Assembly: GCF_000586555.1 (NCBI RefSeq)
Contig: NZ_AZUC01000056.1
Coordinates: 93,226-157,225 of the forward strand
DNA: 64,000 bases
Direction of reading: 5' to 3'
Source: Sporosarcina sp. D27
Lineage (GTDB): Bacteria > Bacillota > Bacilli > Bacillales_A > Planococcaceae
Positions 1-7,869 of the stretch are shown here, piece by piece. The stretch's first letter is position 1, and each line of letters begins with the position of its first letter. The translations under genes were made by a program, and so were the position numbers. Under the pieces are notes generated by a model that saw only the letters and a program-made list of their open reading frames with translations, was not told the DNA's origin and searched no databases.

Positions 1-336
1 GATCAAAGCATCTTAGAGCACGTATTATTAGCCGCAAGTTGCGTCTATGTTTTCGGAATTCTAATTTTCATCGTCACGCTATGGGGCAACACCTATTTTG
101 CATCCGCATATGGCGGTCTTTTGGTGACAGTCGGGGTAGTTATCGCCTTGTTCATCATCGGGATCTTCCCGAATACTGCGTCTTGGAATCCACTTCAACT
201 GCTGACTGCACCTCCACAGATGTTGATAGGGGAAGTGACACCTAAGAAATTGCTGACTCCATTCCTAGTTGCAATGGGAACAGGGCTTGTCTTTCTAATA
301 GGAACCCTTATTCATTTCCACAAAAAACGTCTGTAA
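1..336 (+). CDS. C-terminal part of a multi-spanning membrane protein (ABC-2-type permease-like)
   Basis: The reading frame is open from the first base and ends in TAA, so this is the 3' end of a gene whose start lies outside the window. The 111 visible residues hold about three hydrophobic segments (near residues 10-28, 37-52 and 88-105) and end in a basic tail (HFHKKRL), the usual positive-inside pattern. The length and spacing recall the last helices of an ABC-2-type permease, but no diagnostic motif is visible, so the family is a guess and only a polytopic membrane protein is secure. Confidence 0.45.
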   Translation, partial: DQSILEHVLLAASCVYVFGILIFIVTLWGNTYFASAYGGLLVTVGVVIALFIIGIFPNTASWNPLQLLTAPPQMLIGEVTPKKLLTPFLVAMGTGLVFLIGTLIHFHKKRL

Positions 337-424
337 CACTCTGCTAATTACACATGGTGTCTGTTTTGTGCGGTCGTTCCAGGGTATACTAGCCATAATA
401 GGTTCGTAGAGGGGGAGCAACTAC

Positions 425-1024
425 TTGGATATCCATGAAAAAGCGATTCGGTTGTTACAGGAAAAGGCCGAGCAGCCGAATCGTTCGCGCAAAACGACTG
501 CACAAAAATATAAAAAAAGCACAAAACCCGTGAACAATTACGTTGTTCTCGACTTTGAGACGACGGGATTACGAGCGGGTGCTGACCAAATCATTCAAAT
601 TGGGGCAATCCGCTATTTCGACCACTGGAAAGATGAACAGATGGACGTCCTCATCAATCCGAAGCGCTACATTTCACCAACAATTACCCGCCTGACGGGA
701 ATTACCAATGAAATGGTAGAAGAAGCGCCGCCGATAGATGAAAAGCTTGGTGAGCTGATCGAATTCATCGGGGACCTGCCGATTATCGCGCACAACGCCT
801 CATTCGACATGGGCTTCCTGTATGCGCTCGAAGGTGTAAACGGAGTGTCCATCCCAGAATACACCGTCATCGACACGGTGAAAATCGCACGCCAAAAAAT
901 TAAAGACACACCCAATCACAAACTCACAACACTCACACAATATCTACAAATTGAACACGACGCACACAACGCACTCGGCGACTGCCTCGCAACCGCCGCA
1001 ATCTATCAGTATTGCACCAAGTAA
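425..1024 (+). CDS. DnaQ/PolC-epsilon-like 3'-5' exonuclease (DEDDh family)
   Basis: A 199-residue protein with all DEDDh motifs: ExoI (VLDFETTG, about residue 41), ExoII (IAHNASFDMGFL, about residue 121) and ExoIII with the His/Asp pair (HNALGDCLATA, near the C terminus). Such proteins remove nucleotides from 3' ends of DNA or RNA using two metal ions. It is far shorter than PolC and lacks a polymerase domain, so it is a stand-alone exonuclease. The start is TTG at 425, chosen because a strong GGGGGAG site lies about 9 bases upstream. The basic N-terminal 35 residues may bind nucleic acid. A terminator follows the stop directly. Confidence 0.88.
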   Translation: MDIHEKAIRLLQEKAEQPNRSRKTTAQKYKKSTKPVNNYVVLDFETTGLRAGADQIIQIGAIRYFDHWKDEQMDVLINPKRYISPTITRLTGITNEMVEEAPPIDEKLGELIEFIGDLPIIAHNASFDMGFLYALEGVNGVSIPEYTVIDTVKIARQKIKDTPNHKLTTLTQYLQIEHDAHNALGDCLATAAIYQYCTK

Positions 1025-1048
1025 AAACCCTGCTGTGGCAGGGTTTTT
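1023..1048 (+). terminator. Rho-independent terminator of the exonuclease gene
   Basis: Perfect 11-bp stem AAAAACCCTGC / GCAGGGTTTTT with a TGTG loop; it begins inside the stop codon and ends in a T tract. Confidence 0.9.
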
Positions 1049-1079
1049 ATATTTTAGTAAGCAAACCACTGAAACCGCG

Positions 1080-1190
1080 ACGGTTGATCAAGCAAGTGCC
1101 CAATCCGCTCAAGCAACTCGAAAAGTGATCAAGTCCCACGCAAATCTGCTCAAGCGCTACCTAAATCAGCTCAAGTATAGCCCATCTCCA
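1080..1190. repeat. GATCAAGC/GCTCAAGC interspersed repeat, block A
   Basis: Alternating GATCAAGC and GCTCAAGC octamers every 20-21 bases. The first 31 bases match the start of block B (1368) on the far side of the palindromic element at 1200-1345, so the two blocks may once have been contiguous or may have been duplicated. Reading frames through this stretch arise from the repeat and are not genes. Confidence 0.8.
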
Positions 1191-1199
1191 TGACCGCGG

Positions 1200-1345
1200 A
1201 TTTTAACTTATATCCTCCCAACACAAACTCGCGACCAATTAGTCTCTCCCATGCCCGAAAACCAAAACCAAAACCAAAACCAAAACCAAAACCAAAACCA
1301 AGATTGATATGAGTGCGCCGCTCCGCGACGCATTTTCGAGCGGAA
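1200..1345. repeat. Palindromic intergenic element, copy 1, with an expanded AACCAA tract
   Basis: Shares CAAACTCGCGACCAAT at its left and a CGCTCCGC..GCATTT segment at its right with the element at 9920-10030. Left and right arms (ACCAATTAGTCT and AGATTGAT) are imperfect inverted repeats. Between the arms lie seven tandem AACCAA-type hexamers (1258-1301), where copy 2 has only one. Confidence 0.65.
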
Positions 1346-1367
1346 GACCTGTGGAATTTGGAAAAAT

Positions 1368-1530
1368 TGATCAAGCAAGTGCCCAATCCGCTCAAGCAAG
1401 CCTGAAAGTGATCAAGCCCAAGCGTAATCCGCTCAAGCACCATGAAAAGTGATCAAGCATCCCAAGAATCCGCTCAAGAAAGCCCCAAAAGTGATCAAGC
1501 CCCCACACAAATCCGCTCAAACACACCAAA
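1368..1530. repeat. GATCAAGC/GCTCAAGC interspersed repeat, block B
   Basis: Four GATCAAGC..CCGCTCAA units of about 41 bases, same design as blocks at 1080, 13637 and 15578. It ends about 75 bases before the ribosome binding site of the next gene. Confidence 0.8.
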
Positions 1531-1604
1531 TTCCCCCTACCCCCCATCCACAAAATAGGATATACTCAACAAAAACCCAGCACTCACCAAAAGGAGGTAC
1601 CGCC

Positions 1605-1961
1605 ATGCGACCGGACACACCTAACGCACCACAATCCGACGAACACAAACAAGACCCGCGCTTCAAAACAGCGCATAAAGAAGCATGGATTGGCCTCGCG
1701 CTCGCCATCTTCAACTTCATCTGGTGGTTCGGCTTCGCCTATGGACTTGGCGGTCGCCCCGTTGAAGAATATACATATATACTCGGCCTGCCCGATTGGT
1801 TCTTCTGGAGCTGCGTCGTCGGCTTCATACTCATGAGCATCATCACCGTCGTTCTCGCGAAATTCGTCCTCACCGACATGCCGCTAGACGACGACCCGAC
1901 GTACCATCCAAATCCACCTAATTTTTCGGATAAACCCGCACAGAAAGGACCGAAATCATGA
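1605..1961 (+). CDS. YhdT/DUF997-like small membrane protein paired with PanF
   Basis: A 118-residue protein. ATG at 1605 is chosen because AAGGAGG lies at the ideal distance; the longer frame from 1449 runs through repeat block B. It has an acidic/basic N terminus, two hydrophobic helices (about 27-50 and 66-90) and an acidic, proline-rich C terminus. In many bacteria a YhdT protein is encoded directly before the pantothenate symporter, and here the stop overlaps the panF start by four bases (ATGA), implying translational coupling. Its biochemical role is unknown; accessory subunit of the symporter is the usual suggestion. Confidence 0.8.
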   Translation: MRPDTPNAPQSDEHKQDPRFKTAHKEAWIGLALAIFNFIWWFGFAYGLGGRPVEEYTYILGLPDWFFWSCVVGFILMSIITVVLAKFVLTDMPLDDDPTYHPNPPNFSDKPAQKGPKS

Positions 1962-3400
1962 ACATCGGCGTACTCATCCCGCTCATTATCTTCCTGATCG
2001 CAATATTTGCCATCGGGTTCATCGCCTCCAAACAAATGGGCAGTGGCGGCAGCTTCCTGCAAGACTACTTCCTGGGCGGCCGTGAACTAGGCGGTTTCGT
2101 CCTCGCGATGACCATGGTCGCGACTTACGGAAGCGCATCCAGCTTCCTCGGCGGCCCAGGAACCGCATACACCGTTGGCTTCGGGTGGGCGCTCCTTGCC
2201 ATGACCCAAGTCGTCACCGGCTATTTCGTCCTACTCGTACTCGGTAAAAAGTTCGCCATCCTGAGCCGTCGTTACGACGCGGTCACGATGATCGACTTCC
2301 TGAAAGCACGTTACAACAGCCCAGCCGTCGCAATTCTCTCAGCAATCGCCATCATCGTCTTTCTATTTTCCGCAATGACAGCGCAATGGGTAGGCGGCGG
2401 ACGTCTCATTGAATCGCTCACGGGACTCAATTATACGACTGCGCTCTTTATCTTCGCGGTCAGCGTCCTCGTCTACGTCACAATCGGGGGATTCCGCGCC
2501 GTCGCACTCACCGACGCCGTCCAAGGCGCTATCATGGTTGTCGGGACACTCATTCTACTCATCGGTGTCATCATCGCGGGTGGCGGAGTTCCAGCCATTT
2601 TGCAAGATTTGTTGAATGAAAACCCTCGCCTTGTCACGCCATTCGGTGCAGACGGCAGCCTAACCGCCGCCTATGTCTCAAGTTTCTGGATTCTCGTCGG
2701 CGTCGGGGTCGTTGGCCTTCCGCAAATGGTCGTTCGGACAATGAGTTACAAAAGTTCCCGTGCCATGCACAGAGCACTCGCGATCGGTACTATAGTCACC
2801 GGGTTTATCATGCTTAACATGCACTTGATCGGCATATTCGCGCGCCCTGTCATGCCAGGGATCGAAGTGGGGGATAAAGTCATCCCGCTAGTCGCGCTTG
2901 AAGTTTTACCATCATGGCTAGCCGGCATCGTCCTCGCGGCACCCATGGCGGCTATTATGTCCACCGTCGACTCGCTTCTGATACTTGTCAGCTCAGCAAT
3001 CGTCAAAGACGTCTACCTCAACTTCATCAAACCAGACGCACCCGAAAAAAAGGTCAAAATACTCAGCTTCGGCATAACCGGCGTACTCGGAATCATCGTA
3101 TTCCTACTCGCCCTGCAACCGCCGGACCTACTGATTTTCCTGAACCTATTCGCATTCGGAGGGCTAGAAGCTGCCTTCATCTGGCCAATCGTCCTAGGAC
3201 TCTATTGGAAACACGGCAACAAATACGGTGCGCTTCTATCCATGATCACCGGAATCGGTAGCTACATCGCCATCCATTTCTACAACCAGGAATACGGCAA
3301 TCTACTAGGAGTCCACACCGTCACCATCCCAGTAGTCCTGTCCCTAATTGCATATATCCTCGGAAGCCTAGCCGTAAAACGCGAACCCTTCCGTTTCTAA
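1958..3400 (+). CDS. panF: Sodium/pantothenate symporter (SSS family)
   Basis: A 480-residue membrane protein with about 13 hydrophobic segments, the normal length for the sodium:solute symporter family. The N terminus has the family pattern FLQDYFLGGRELGG followed by an ATYGSASSFLGGPG segment, and MTAQWVGGGR lies near residue 140. PanF imports pantothenate, the coenzyme A precursor, with sodium. Pairing with a YhdT-like protein upstream supports pantothenate as substrate rather than proline. ATGA overlap with the preceding gene; a terminator follows. Confidence 0.88.
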   Translation: MNIGVLIPLIIFLIAIFAIGFIASKQMGSGGSFLQDYFLGGRELGGFVLAMTMVATYGSASSFLGGPGTAYTVGFGWALLAMTQVVTGYFVLLVLGKKFAILSRRYDAVTMIDFLKARYNSPAVAILSAIAIIVFLFSAMTAQWVGGGRLIESLTGLNYTTALFIFAVSVLVYVTIGGFRAVALTDAVQGAIMVVGTLILLIGVIIAGGGVPAILQDLLNENPRLVTPFGADGSLTAAYVSSFWILVGVGVVGLPQMVVRTMSYKSSRAMHRALAIGTIVTGFIMLNMHLIGIFARPVMPGIEVGDKVIPLVALEVLPSWLAGIVLAAPMAAIMSTVDSLLILVSSAIVKDVYLNFIKPDAPEKKVKILSFGITGVLGIIVFLLALQPPDLLIFLNLFAFGGLEAAFIWPIVLGLYWKHGNKYGALLSMITGIGSYIAIHFYNQEYGNLLGVHTVTIPVVLSLIAYILGSLAVKREPFRF

Positions 3401-3402
3401 AC

Positions 3403-3437
3403 AAATCCCTCGGAGCCACCACAGCCCCGAGGGATTT
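3403..3437 (+). terminator. Rho-independent terminator after panF
   Basis: AAATCCCTCGG / CCGAGGGATTT stem of 11 bp with a 13-base loop, then TTCTCTATTCTTTC. Confidence 0.85.
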
Positions 3438-3479
3438 TCTCTATTCTTTCTATCTACAATATAATTATCTGTCCTCCCA

Positions 3480-3685
3480 CACTCTGTCGAACGGAGCGCA
3501 GGCCGGTGACTCCAGCGGAATAAGCGAAGATTGAAGACCCCGCAGGAAGCGAAGCGACCGAGGCAACCTAAGTTCGCGACGTCCTGTCGCAACGGTTGCA
3601 TGACCTACGTCCTGTAGGGCCGAGGCTGAAATCAAGCCCGCGAAAAGCGTCCGGCCGCAGCGAAGAGAGACACCGTCCTCCTAGT
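3480..3685 (+). repeat. Long GC-rich interspersed repeat, copy 1 (with internal insertion)
   Basis: Contains the core blocks AGCGAAGATTGAAGACCC, AGCGAAGCGACCGAGG and TCAAGCCCGCGAAAAGCGTC, shared with the copies at 19728 (inverted), 19890 and 22248. This copy carries about 45 extra bases in the middle with its own small hairpins (GCGACGTCCTGTCGC and CCTACGTCCTGTAGG). Such elements are widespread between genes in Bacillaceae and Planococcaceae; no protein is encoded. Confidence 0.75.
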
Positions 3686-3783
3686 TCCCTATTCAAATAA
3701 TTCAAATACAACTAGTCGTAACACTCTGAAACTGATATGATAGACATGCATGTCCAAACTACTATTCTAGGGGGCAATTTCGA

Positions 3784-6027
3784 ATGACGAAGAAGACTAG
3801 ATTCATGGCAACGACCATAACAGCGGCAGCAGTCGCAACTGCACTGGCGGTACCAAGCGCATCAGCCGACTCCTCGAAATTCACCGACGTTTCTGAGCGT
3901 TATGCAGACGCGGTCAACTTCCTATGGGCAAATAACGTAACATCAGGCGTAAGCGAAACAAAATTCGACACAAAATCATCAGTCAAACGCGCTGACGCAG
4001 CGATCTTCATTGCAAAAGTCATGGGTCTTGAGCCGGGTGGCGTATACAAAGATTCAGGCTTCACAGACGTACCTAAAAACGCAAAATGGGCAGTAGATGC
4101 TCTTGCTGAAAACGGAATCGTTAGTGGGAAAAGCACAACGAAATTCGGAGCTTCCGAACACCTAACACGTGGTGAAGCAGCAGCCATGATCGTCAAAGCT
4201 GCAAAAATCGAAGCCGACAGCAAACTAACTGAAACACAATTTACAGACGTCAACAAACGCTTCGCACCATACGTGCAAGCACTCGTAGACGAAAAAATCG
4301 CTAGCGGAAAAGATAGCAAAACATTCGGTACATCCATGCCCGTCACACGTGGCGAACTTGCCCTATTCCTCAACCGAGGCAACGCAAAATTCGGCTACTT
4401 CGACCTCATGGTGATGCACATGAATGACCACCACGCATACCTAGACAACTTCCCGTACATTTCGACAGTTGTGAACGAATTGCGTGCCAAAAATGAAAAC
4501 AACCTATTACTCCACGGTGGAGACGTCTTCTCAGGCGACCTTTACTGGAACAAATATAAAGGACAAGCCGACGTTGTGATGATGAACTACCTTGGCTTTG
4601 ACGCTGTTACTTTCGGTAACCATGAATTTGACGAAGGTGGTAGCGCCGTAGGACACGAGGCACTACGCAACTACATTCTAGGAGCAAAGTTTCCAGTGCT
4701 CGGCGCGAACCTAGATTTCAAAGGGGATCAGAAACTGAAGGACCTCTACAAAGGTGGCATTGCGGATAATGCGAGTGGCGGGGAAATCTATGACGGCACT
4801 ATCGTCGATATTGATGGTCAGAAAGTTGGAATGTTCGGTCTGACAACAGAAGACACTGTCAACATTTCAAGCCCGGGAGATGTCGAAGTACTCAGCTACA
4901 TTAACCGCGCGAAAGAAACAGTTGCGGCACTTCAGGCGAAAGGTGTCGACAAAATTATCGCATTGACCCACGTTGGAGTGGATGAAGCCTCTCCAGAAGG
5001 AAGCGATCAGGCGCTAGCAAAAGCGGTACCCGACATTGATGTTATCGTGGGCGGCCACACACATACACCACTAAAAGAGCCGATTACCATTGCTAACGAA
5101 AATGGTGGCAAAACGCTAATCGTCCAAGCTGGCCAGTATGGAGACTACCTCGGAACACTAGATGTGAAGTTCAATACTAAGGGCGAAATCTACTGGAACC
5201 ATGGTGAACTTGTAAAGATTGATGCGAAGACTATGAAAGCTGATCCAAAAGCAGAAGCTGTCCTTGCACCATTCAAAGCAGGGAAGGAAGAACTGAAGAA
5301 AGAATCGATTGGCGTTAATTCTGAAGTCGATTTGAGCGGTGCGCGTGACTCCAACGCAGAAGGCACATCCAGTGTCCGCCACAACGAAACGAACCTTGGA
5401 AACTTGATCGCAGACGCAATGCTGACAAAAGCGAAAACACTACCAGGTATGGATAAAGAGACGGTTGTTTCTGTGCAGAACGGTGGGGGAATTCGCACGA
5501 GCATTGAAGCCGGTGACATTTCTGTCGGCAGTGTCATGCAGGTACTGCCATTCGGAAACCCACTGGCAATCATTAAGTCGAACGGCAAGGAAGTAAAAGA
5601 AGCGCTTGAACGCAGCGTAGGCGGATCGGTGATTGACGGCGGCAAAGGACTAAAAGAAGATGGCGGTTTCCTTCACGTTGGCGGCATGAAATTCACTTAC
5701 GACAGCACGAAAAAATCAGGAGAGCGTGTGCTTGAAGTGCTTGTCAAAGAAGGCGACAAGTATGTAGCGCTGGAAGACACTAAAACCGTCTACATCGCAA
5801 CAAACTCCTTCACAGCACGCGGTGGAGATGATTACAAAGTGTTTGAAAAAGCATCTAGCGAAGGCCGTGTATCAGACCCTGGATTCTCAGACACACAAAA
5901 CCTAATCGAATACTTGCAGTCACTAGGCGACAAAATCAATCCACAAGTCGAAGGTCGCATTATCGACACTTCTCTTGAAACTCAACAAAATGGATATAAA
6001 GTTCCAGTTGAAGGCGCAAAAAACTAA
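3784..6027 (+). CDS. SLH-anchored 5'-nucleotidase / metallophosphoesterase (UshA-like)
   Basis: 747 residues: signal peptide (1-28, ending ASA), three SLH domains (about 32-75, 92-138, 153-198), then a calcineurin-like metallophosphatase domain from about residue 206 with MHMNDHHAYL, GGDVFSG, GNHEFDEG and GGHTHTP, the metal ligands of the UshA family. The C-terminal nucleotidase domain (about 510-735) has NLIADAM and QNGGGIRTSI for substrate binding. It should release nucleosides and phosphate from nucleotides at the cell surface. In the classical enzyme the first motif is HxNDxHG; here the last residue is Ala. Start ATG with CTAGGGGG upstream; a possible -10 TATGAT lies at 3736. First of five consecutive SLH enzymes. 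Confidence 0.92.
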   Translation: MTKKTRFMATTITAAAVATALAVPSASADSSKFTDVSERYADAVNFLWANNVTSGVSETKFDTKSSVKRADAAIFIAKVMGLEPGGVYKDSGFTDVPKNAKWAVDALAENGIVSGKSTTKFGASEHLTRGEAAAMIVKAAKIEADSKLTETQFTDVNKRFAPYVQALVDEKIASGKDSKTFGTSMPVTRGELALFLNRGNAKFGYFDLMVMHMNDHHAYLDNFPYISTVVNELRAKNENNLLLHGGDVFSGDLYWNKYKGQADVVMMNYLGFDAVTFGNHEFDEGGSAVGHEALRNYILGAKFPVLGANLDFKGDQKLKDLYKGGIADNASGGEIYDGTIVDIDGQKVGMFGLTTEDTVNISSPGDVEVLSYINRAKETVAALQAKGVDKIIALTHVGVDEASPEGSDQALAKAVPDIDVIVGGHTHTPLKEPITIANENGGKTLIVQAGQYGDYLGTLDVKFNTKGEIYWNHGELVKIDAKTMKADPKAEAVLAPFKAGKEELKKESIGVNSEVDLSGARDSNAEGTSSVRHNETNLGNLIADAMLTKAKTLPGMDKETVVSVQNGGGIRTSIEAGDISVGSVMQVLPFGNPLAIIKSNGKEVKEALERSVGGSVIDGGKGLKEDGGFLHVGGMKFTYDSTKKSGERVLEVLVKEGDKYVALEDTKTVYIATNSFTARGGDDYKVFEKASSEGRVSDPGFSDTQNLIEYLQSLGDKINPQVEGRIIDTSLETQQNGYKVPVEGAKN

Positions 6028-6044
6028 ATAAAATGATAAAAAAT

Positions 6045-6082
6045 AACGCCGGATCATCCCTAGTAAGATGATCCGGCGTTTT
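6045..6082 (+). terminator. Rho-independent terminator
   Basis: Perfect 14-bp stem AACGCCGGATCATC / GATGATCCGGCGTT with an 8-base loop and T tract. Confidence 0.9.
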
Positions 6083-6263
6083 CTACAAAATGCGTCCCAC
6101 AAAGCTTTTCAGCAAGCTAGCAAACAAAACAAGGACAGAATAGCTAGAGTGAAAGAACGATAACCTATTAACATACCCCAATTTAGGTCGATAGAAACAT
6201 AGAGAAATACAAAGAATTGTTGTATCCTTTACGGTAACGACAAATATTTGGAGGATTGTAATT

Positions 6264-7757
6264 TTGAAGAAACTCGCAGTATGTCTTACATTATCTCTCG
6301 CAGCGCTTGTCCCATTCGGACAAGATTCCAAGGCCGCAGCCAACTTCACGGATGTCGGAACGACTCACCGTGCACAGGCTGAAATCTATTATCTTGTCGA
6401 AGGCGGGATCACAAGCGGAGTCTCTGAAACTCGTTTCGCCCCGGAGCAACAAGTAACGCGTGGACAAGCAGCAGCCATGCTTGGACGTACACTGAACTTG
6501 AACGGAGAACAGCGTCCGACAAACTTTAAGGACGTTGGAAAAAACAATTTTGCTTCCGGCTACATACAGCAGCTTGTCGACAAAAAAATCATTTCTGGTT
6601 ATACGGATGGTAGTTTCAAACCAGACAAGACACTGAGTCGTGGAGAAATGGCTCTCTTTATCGGACGCACTTTCGATTATAATACAAGTTCGGTAAGTGC
6701 AGCAGCTAGTTCACTAATGAAAAAAGGAATCGCATCTGGAGTCGCGGACGGAACATTTGGTGAAGCTCAAACAATCAAACGCGGTGACTTTGCAGTATTT
6801 CTATCTCGTAGCATTAACGCAGACTTCCGTACAGCGGATAACGAGAAATTTGACCGGAATCTCTATGTAGACACTAAAGACGGATCGAAGTTGAACCTCC
6901 GTACTGGTCCGAATACATCTTATCCGTCAATCGGTTCCATCCCGACAGGTAAAATTGTCTCGTATGCCTATTTTGTCGGAGATTGGGCGTACATCACATC
7001 TGACAATGTAAAAGGTTTTGTGCACACGGCCTACTTGCAGTCGGACAAGCCTTCTGACAAACCGGATCCAACACCACCAGTAACACCGCCAGTGAAGCCG
7101 GATCCAACACCTCCAGGAAAAAAGCCATTGAGTGATATTAGTGTAATCATTGACGCAGGTCACGGTGGATCGGATCCAGGTAGTTCAGGCAATGGATATA
7201 TCGAAAAGAACATTACATTAAACGTTGCGAAAAAGATGGAAAAGTACTACGATAAAGTGCCGATGAAAGCTATAATGACTCGCACAACTGACACTTATAT
7301 TTCGCCTGCCGCGCGTGGTGCTTATGCATCAAAAGGAAAAGGTGATATTTTTGTTTCCATTCACACAAATTCCTTTACAGACGCATCTGCTAACGGAACA
7401 GAAACGTACTATTACACACGTTCGGCAGCAGTAAATCCAAACGTATCCCAGTCAAAAGCCCTTGCCAAATATGTGCAGAACCGTCAGCTTGAAGCATGGG
7501 GATTGACAGACCGTGGAGTGAAAATCAAAAATCTTGCTGTACTCCGAGAGAACACAGTGCCTGCTGTACTCGCGGAACTTGGGTTCATCTCAAACAAAAA
7601 AGACACGGGCATCATGGGAACAGAAGCAGGTCGTGAAAAGATGGCAAAAGGATTATTCCTTGCCACACTCGACTATTACTATTATTATGAAAATAGAAAA
7701 GATGTTTTGCCTTTGTATAGCACAGTAAATGCTACGCCGAGTGGCAAACTTCACTAA
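6264..7757 (+). CDS. SLH-anchored N-acetylmuramoyl-L-alanine amidase (Amidase_3) with SH3 domain
   Basis: 497 residues from a TTG start with TTGGAGGA upstream. Order: signal peptide (1-25), three SLH domains (about 27-185), bacterial SH3 domain (LRTGPNTSYPSIG, about 205-255), a proline/threonine linker and an Amidase_3 domain from about residue 292. The zinc ligands are visible: His in DAGHGGSDPG, Glu in EKNITLN, His in SIHTNS; the catalytic Glu is in VLAELGF. It cuts the bond between N-acetylmuramic acid and L-alanine in peptidoglycan, and probably works in wall turnover or cell separation. A tyrosine-rich tail follows the domain. Confidence 0.93.
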   Translation: MKKLAVCLTLSLAALVPFGQDSKAAANFTDVGTTHRAQAEIYYLVEGGITSGVSETRFAPEQQVTRGQAAAMLGRTLNLNGEQRPTNFKDVGKNNFASGYIQQLVDKKIISGYTDGSFKPDKTLSRGEMALFIGRTFDYNTSSVSAAASSLMKKGIASGVADGTFGEAQTIKRGDFAVFLSRSINADFRTADNEKFDRNLYVDTKDGSKLNLRTGPNTSYPSIGSIPTGKIVSYAYFVGDWAYITSDNVKGFVHTAYLQSDKPSDKPDPTPPVTPPVKPDPTPPGKKPLSDISVIIDAGHGGSDPGSSGNGYIEKNITLNVAKKMEKYYDKVPMKAIMTRTTDTYISPAARGAYASKGKGDIFVSIHTNSFTDASANGTETYYYTRSAAVNPNVSQSKALAKYVQNRQLEAWGLTDRGVKIKNLAVLRENTVPAVLAELGFISNKKDTGIMGTEAGREKMAKGLFLATLDYYYYYENRKDVLPLYSTVNATPSGKLH

Positions 7758-7765
7758 ACACGCCC

Positions 7766-7802
7766 ATTCCACTCGTTCATAAGATCGAGTGGAATTTTTT
7801 TC
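7766..7802 (+). terminator. Rho-independent terminator
   Basis: ATTCCACTCG / CGAGTGGAAT 10-bp stem, then seven T. Confidence 0.9.
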
Positions 7803-7869
7803 TAAACACGTGCACGAAAAGGACTGATACAGGGTATAGGAATCATATCGTACATAAAGGAGTGATCAT

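Noticed and set aside
951..1193. Open reading frame over the exonuclease end and repeat block A
   Set aside because: It overlaps a well-supported gene in another frame and then reads through repeat units; no binding site.
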